Position numbers and translations under genes: made by a program
The notes under the pieces: generated by a model
What the model saw: the letters and a program-made list of their open reading frames with translations, nothing else
Told to the model about the DNA's origin: nothing
Databases searched by the model: none
NCBI GenBank assembly: GCA_902792905.1
Contig: CADBBH010000009.1
Coordinates: 1 to 64,000 of the forward strand
Direction of reading: 5' to 3'
Length of the DNA: 64,000 bases
Source: Oscillospiraceae bacterium
GTDB taxonomy: Bacteria; Bacillota; Clostridia; Oscillospirales; Acutalibacteraceae
Shown here: one piece after another, positions 60,956 through 64,000 of the stretch
How positions within the stretch are numbered: position 1 is the stretch's first letter
How the letters are laid out: every line of letters starts with the position of its first letter

Positions 60956-60984
60956 ATTTTAACACAAGAGCTGATTTGTGTCAA
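60956..60984 (-). promoter_or_regulatory. Promoter of the cobalamin-uptake operon
   Basis: TTGACA, 17 bases, TAAAAT on the minus strand. The stop of the upstream kinase gene lies only eight bases away. Confidence 0.85.
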
Positions 60985-60991
60985 CCGCGTA

Positions 60992-62254
60992 TTACCCTTC
61001 AAACACGCTCCGGTATTCCCCGAGGGCGATTGCGGCGGCGATTGCGGCGCCGGCGGCGGCCTCCTCATCATAAGGCGCGGTCAGAGGGGCGGTGCCGAAT
61101 ACTCTTTCAATGTATTTTGCCATCGCGGGGTTTTTCCTTACGCCGTTGCCCGAAGCGATAATCACCGGATTGGCGGGTCCGGAATACATCTCGTGAAGCT
61201 CGGTTACTATCCCGAGCGCGACCGAAGCGGCAAAATCCTTCAGGGTAAAATTGCTCTCTGTGAGATTTGAGAATCCGCCCGTCAGCGACGAATCGGTCCT
61301 TGTGCCGCAGAAACGGCAGTCGGCAATAAGATCGGTATACGGCGCGTTTTCAAGAATTCCGTCAAGGAAAGGGTAGAAAGAATCAATGCCCGCACCCGCC
61401 GTATTTGCAATTTCACGGCAGAATTTTTCGAAATCCGAGAATGCCCTGCCTCCGCAGAGAGAGCATCCGGCGGCAAGACAATATCTGCTGTCAAACGGCC
61501 GCAGCTCCGCGCCCGGAGTGATATCATCAGCGTTTTCAATAAGGTAAGAAATCTGCGAGCCGGTGCCGATATTGATGAGAACACCGTCTTTTTCAGGAAC
61601 CGAGCCGATAAAACTCGCCTGATTGTCGCCGACGCAGACCGCGACGGGAATGCCTTCCGCGGTTTTGCCTGCGATTTCAAACTTCGCGGTCACGCGCGGG
61701 AGCAGTTGGCTTTCATATTCGAAACAATTGCTTCTAATATCAAAACAGCCGAGCGAGGCGGCGTTGGTTATATGCATAAGGGGCTCCGCTTTTCCGCAGA
61801 GTTTCATTGCGATATAATCGCCGGCTGTGCAGATAAATGCGGCGTTTTCGGGAACAAGCCCGTTCTTTTCGTTGTAAAGATGCGTAGCCAGTCCGTAGCC
61901 CGGAAACGTGCCGAGAATTTCGGCGGCGGTTTTGCCACCCTCAAGCGGTTCTGCGCCGCGCATATCCTGCCATATAAACAGCGGAGAAGCGGCGTTTCCC
62001 GAGGCGTCCGTATATATAATTCCGTGCATCTGCCCTGAAATTCCGACTGCTTCATATTCTCCACTCAATTCATTGAGAATTCCGTTAACGGTCTCAAGAA
62101 TCAACTGAGGTTCCTGTATTTTTTCAAACGGCAGACTGCTTTTTGTAAAAGCGTTATTAGCCTGTGACAGGGATTTTATGACTTTGTGAGTTCCGGTATC
62201 AAAGAGCACCGCTCCTATGCCGGTTGTGCCGATATCCAATCCGAGTATTATCAT
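60992..62254 (-). CDS. FGGY-family kinase, sedoheptulokinase-like
   Basis: The 420-residue product has the FGGY phosphate-binding start GLDIGTTGIGAVLFD, a sugar-site region GISGQMHGIIYTD, IWQDMRG, and the C-terminal VIASGNGVRKNP followed by EEAAAGAAIAAA. The GQMHG and WQDMR features are shared with sedoheptulokinase and xylulokinase-like members. It is shorter than the kinase at 3391 (531 residues). It starts nine bases after the glycyl radical enzyme gene, so the two likely act on one pathway; the sugar is not identifiable. Confidence 0.88.
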   Translation of the reverse strand: MIILGLDIGTTGIGAVLFDTGTHKVIKSLSQANNAFTKSSLPFEKIQEPQLILETVNGILNELSGEYEAVGISGQMHGIIYTDASGNAASPLFIWQDMRGAEPLEGGKTAAEILGTFPGYGLATHLYNEKNGLVPENAAFICTAGDYIAMKLCGKAEPLMHITNAASLGCFDIRSNCFEYESQLLPRVTAKFEIAGKTAEGIPVAVCVGDNQASFIGSVPEKDGVLINIGTGSQISYLIENADDITPGAELRPFDSRYCLAAGCSLCGGRAFSDFEKFCREIANTAGAGIDSFYPFLDGILENAPYTDLIADCRFCGTRTDSSLTGGFSNLTESNFTLKDFAASVALGIVTELHEMYSGPANPVIIASGNGVRKNPAMAKYIERVFGTAPLTAPYDEEAAAGAAIAAAIALGEYRSVFEG

Positions 62255-62263
62255 ATTATCACC

Positions 62264-64000
62264 TCAGCAGATGGCGGTTGAGCCGGGATCAAGGCGCGTG
62301 ATGATATCCTGCTGAATAGCGGGCGAGAGATCGAGGAAATTGACAAAGGTGCCGTGAATTCTCATTATGTAAATGCCCGAGGGAGCGTATTTCTCCGGCT
62401 CCGCTAGCACCTTGCGCAGAATCTCCGCGGTCGTGACATTGACATAGAGATAAAACGGGGAAACTCCCTCTTTTAGAGGATTGAAGAAGAGCGGAGAGAT
62501 GACTTTATCCCTGAACTCGATGCCCTTATCCTCATAGCTTTCGGACTTGAAATATTTCGGGTCAATGCCGAGATGGGAGGCATAGCCGCCGTTGAATTTT
62601 TCAAACGGCATTTTCATATTCGAGAGTATTCTGAAACCGAGACCGTTTTCCGCACTGCCGTAGAGTGGGTCAACTCCGTAGCCGAGCATATCTCTTGATT
62701 TCCTGCCGTCGGGTGTTGCTCCCACCCAGTATCCGTAGAGCAGGTGAGTGGATGGCGACGAATAATCCGCGCGGAAAGGATTGCCGAGATAATTCCCGGC
62801 GCCGGTGACGATATCTGCGACCTTCGAAGCTATTTCACCGGCTTCATTGTCAATCCTTTCGATATTGTTGCCGAATTTGTCGGCACCGAGCAGAAATTCG
62901 CGCAGTTCCTCATATCCTTTGAAATCGGCCTTAAGCGCGGGAACAAGTTTATCCGCATCCTGCGGGCGCTCCGCAAGAAGTCTGTCAATTGCCGCAAAGC
63001 TGTCGGCTATAACGGAAACACCGTGAATCAGGCATCCGCTGCCGTTGTATTTAGTTCCCTGTGCGTGAATGTCGCGTGTGTCAATCCCGTTTTCAAGACC
63101 GCCCATAAGGCAGGAGAGAAAGGGAACACGCTGAGTCGAGAGCGCCGCGGAAGCGCCGTTTGCGAAGTTTGCCATCTGCGCTACAATCTCCCGCGTATTT
63201 TTATAGAATTCCTCCCTGACATTTTCAAGTTTACAGGCGGGGATATCAATGAGTTTTTCGCCGGTAATCGTTGATACACCGCCGGTCAGTGTCATTTCAA
63301 GAATCTTCGGCAGATTCAGCCAGCTGTTGGTTGTGTTGCCGTTATCTTTGCCCATAATGAGCGGTTCCTGGCATCCCGCTATCGAGATATCGGGCAGATC
63401 TTCCTCATCGACGCCGTGCGCTTTAAGCACGGCAAAAAGCGAATCATCGTTAAAAAATGACGGCGTAAGTTTGCCGGGCGAAAACAGGAATCTGCCGATT
63501 TCGCGGTAAAGCTTTTCGGGCGTATTCTTATGAAGCTTAAGTGACAGAATCGGCTGGGGAAGATTCATATCATAGTATGCGTCAAGAAATGCGTAAGTTG
63601 TTTCATTTGAAAGATCTCCGCCGTCAATATCCCTGCCGCCGAGAATGATATTCTGGGAAATCGCCCAGCTTCTGTCGGCGACATTGAAGAAAACGAGAAA
63701 ATGCCGCAGAAGTGCTGCCGTATCCTCGCGCGAGAGCCCGTTTCTGTATGGCTCAAAGATTCTGTCAGCGTTTCCGACCGAGAAAGCAAAGGGATTCGGA
63801 GTCTGCTCAAGGCACATTATCTGCCACATTATGATAAACGACTGAATAGCCTCGCAGAGGTTTTCCGCGCCGTTTTCGGGTACTCTGCGAAGATTCTTTT
63901 CCATCTGTAAAAGAGTATCTTTCTGTTCTCCTGAAGCGCTTTCCGCTTTCCGGGCGGCAAGATCCGCGTAACGGTTCGCCAGAATTACCGCACATTCAAG
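62264..64000 (-). CDS. Glycyl radical enzyme (PFL-like), 5' end outside the window
   Basis: The frame is open to the edge of the window, giving the C-terminal 578 residues; an internal ATG at 63904 would cut off conserved sequence (YADLAARKAES, NLRRVPENGAENLCEAIQS). The thiyl Cys and the partner Glu lie in AGCQEP (Cys codon at 63371-63373), the Cys-x-Glu pattern of eliminating enzymes such as dehydratases rather than pyruvate formate-lyase. TPDGRKSRDMLGYGVDP is typical, and the radical Gly stands in RIHGTF near the end (about 62351). Substrate unknown; an activating enzyme must lie outside the window. Confidence 0.9.
   Translation of the reverse strand, partial: LECAVILANRYADLAARKAESASGEQKDTLLQMEKNLRRVPENGAENLCEAIQSFIIMWQIMCLEQTPNPFAFSVGNADRIFEPYRNGLSREDTAALLRHFLVFFNVADRSWAISQNIILGGRDIDGGDLSNETTYAFLDAYYDMNLPQPILSLKLHKNTPEKLYREIGRFLFSPGKLTPSFFNDDSLFAVLKAHGVDEEDLPDISIAGCQEPLIMGKDNGNTTNSWLNLPKILEMTLTGGVSTITGEKLIDIPACKLENVREEFYKNTREIVAQMANFANGASAALSTQRVPFLSCLMGGLENGIDTRDIHAQGTKYNGSGCLIHGVSVIADSFAAIDRLLAERPQDADKLVPALKADFKGYEELREFLLGADKFGNNIERIDNEAGEIASKVADIVTGAGNYLGNPFRADYSSPSTHLLYGYWVGATPDGRKSRDMLGYGVDPLYGSAENGLGFRILSNMKMPFEKFNGGYASHLGIDPKYFKSESYEDKGIEFRDKVISPLFFNPLKEGVSPFYLYVNVTTAEILRKVLAEPEKYAPSGIYIMRIHGTFVNFLDLSPAIQQDIITRLDPGSTAIC

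Noticed and set aside
1..64000. CRISPR arrays, prophage or classical insertion sequences
   Set aside because: No regularly spaced repeats, cas genes, phage structural genes or transposase ORFs are visible; the only mobile-looking unit is the DUF559 element.

Overview
The window looks like a chromosomal segment of a Gram-positive, anaerobic member of the Clostridia (Oscillospirales/Ruminococcus-like gut or rumen lineage). This is inferred from gene content: infC-rpmI-rplT with a Firmicutes-type leader, mreBCD next to a class B PBP, a split (archaeal/clostridial-type) glutamate synthase, type I-alpha glutamine synthetase, a glycyl radical enzyme, ECF transporters, PduL and many secreted proteins with classical signal peptides or lipoboxes. 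G+C is moderate and gene packing is tight. Strong AGGAGG-like ribosome sites and consensus TTGACA-17-TATAAT promoters recur throughout.

Layout. 1-650: terminator of a gene outside the window, tRNA-Pro(TGG) and an unexplained structured intergenic element. 654-3208: two secreted proteins on the minus strand, one DUF4474-like and one with a (Asp-Pro-Thr)n stalk. 3391-14387: FGGY kinase and lipoprotein, then the shape/division block mreB-mreC-mreD-pbp2-minD-mnmE and two lipoproteins. 14407-19858: pduL, a phosphoesterase, a small DUF559-nuclease element with palindromic ends, and the nucleoside salvage operon deoC-deoD-deoB-cdd. 20000-26096: LCP cell-wall ligase, secreted hydrolase, infC-rpmI-rplT, a zinc-ribbon membrane protein and galU. 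26270-29969: heterodimeric ABC exporter behind an operator-like dyad.

30064-31926 encodes the most unusual protein: a signal peptide followed directly by an almost intact eukaryotic-type ubiquitin, then a DUF6273-like extracellular region. 32216-42152 is a nitrogen-assimilation block on the minus strand: glnA (with a leader carrying two terminator hairpins and a 26-codon ORF), an AmtB-PII fusion, a four-gene split glutamate synthase, and purF. 42707-48889 holds a pyrophosphatase-like protein, a phosphodiesterase, a large membrane-anchored clostripain-family protease, a hydroxyacid dehydrogenase with a DUF3842 protein, and an aldose-epimerase-like protein.

49053-54570 holds an LRR membrane protein coupled to an MFS carrier, a secreted protein, and an XRE regulator divergent from a zinc-ribbon/DUF5067 protein. 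54608-60984 is a complete cobalamin-uptake operon: promoter, cobalamin-type riboswitch with terminator, two secreted DUF4430 proteins (one with the barrel plus DUF4430 order of animal transcobalamin/intrinsic factor) and an ECF transporter. 60992-64000 is an FGGY kinase paired with a glycyl radical enzyme that runs off the window. The main points of interest are the secreted ubiquitin, the transcobalamin-like B12 capture operon, the DUF559 palindromic element and the glnA leader.
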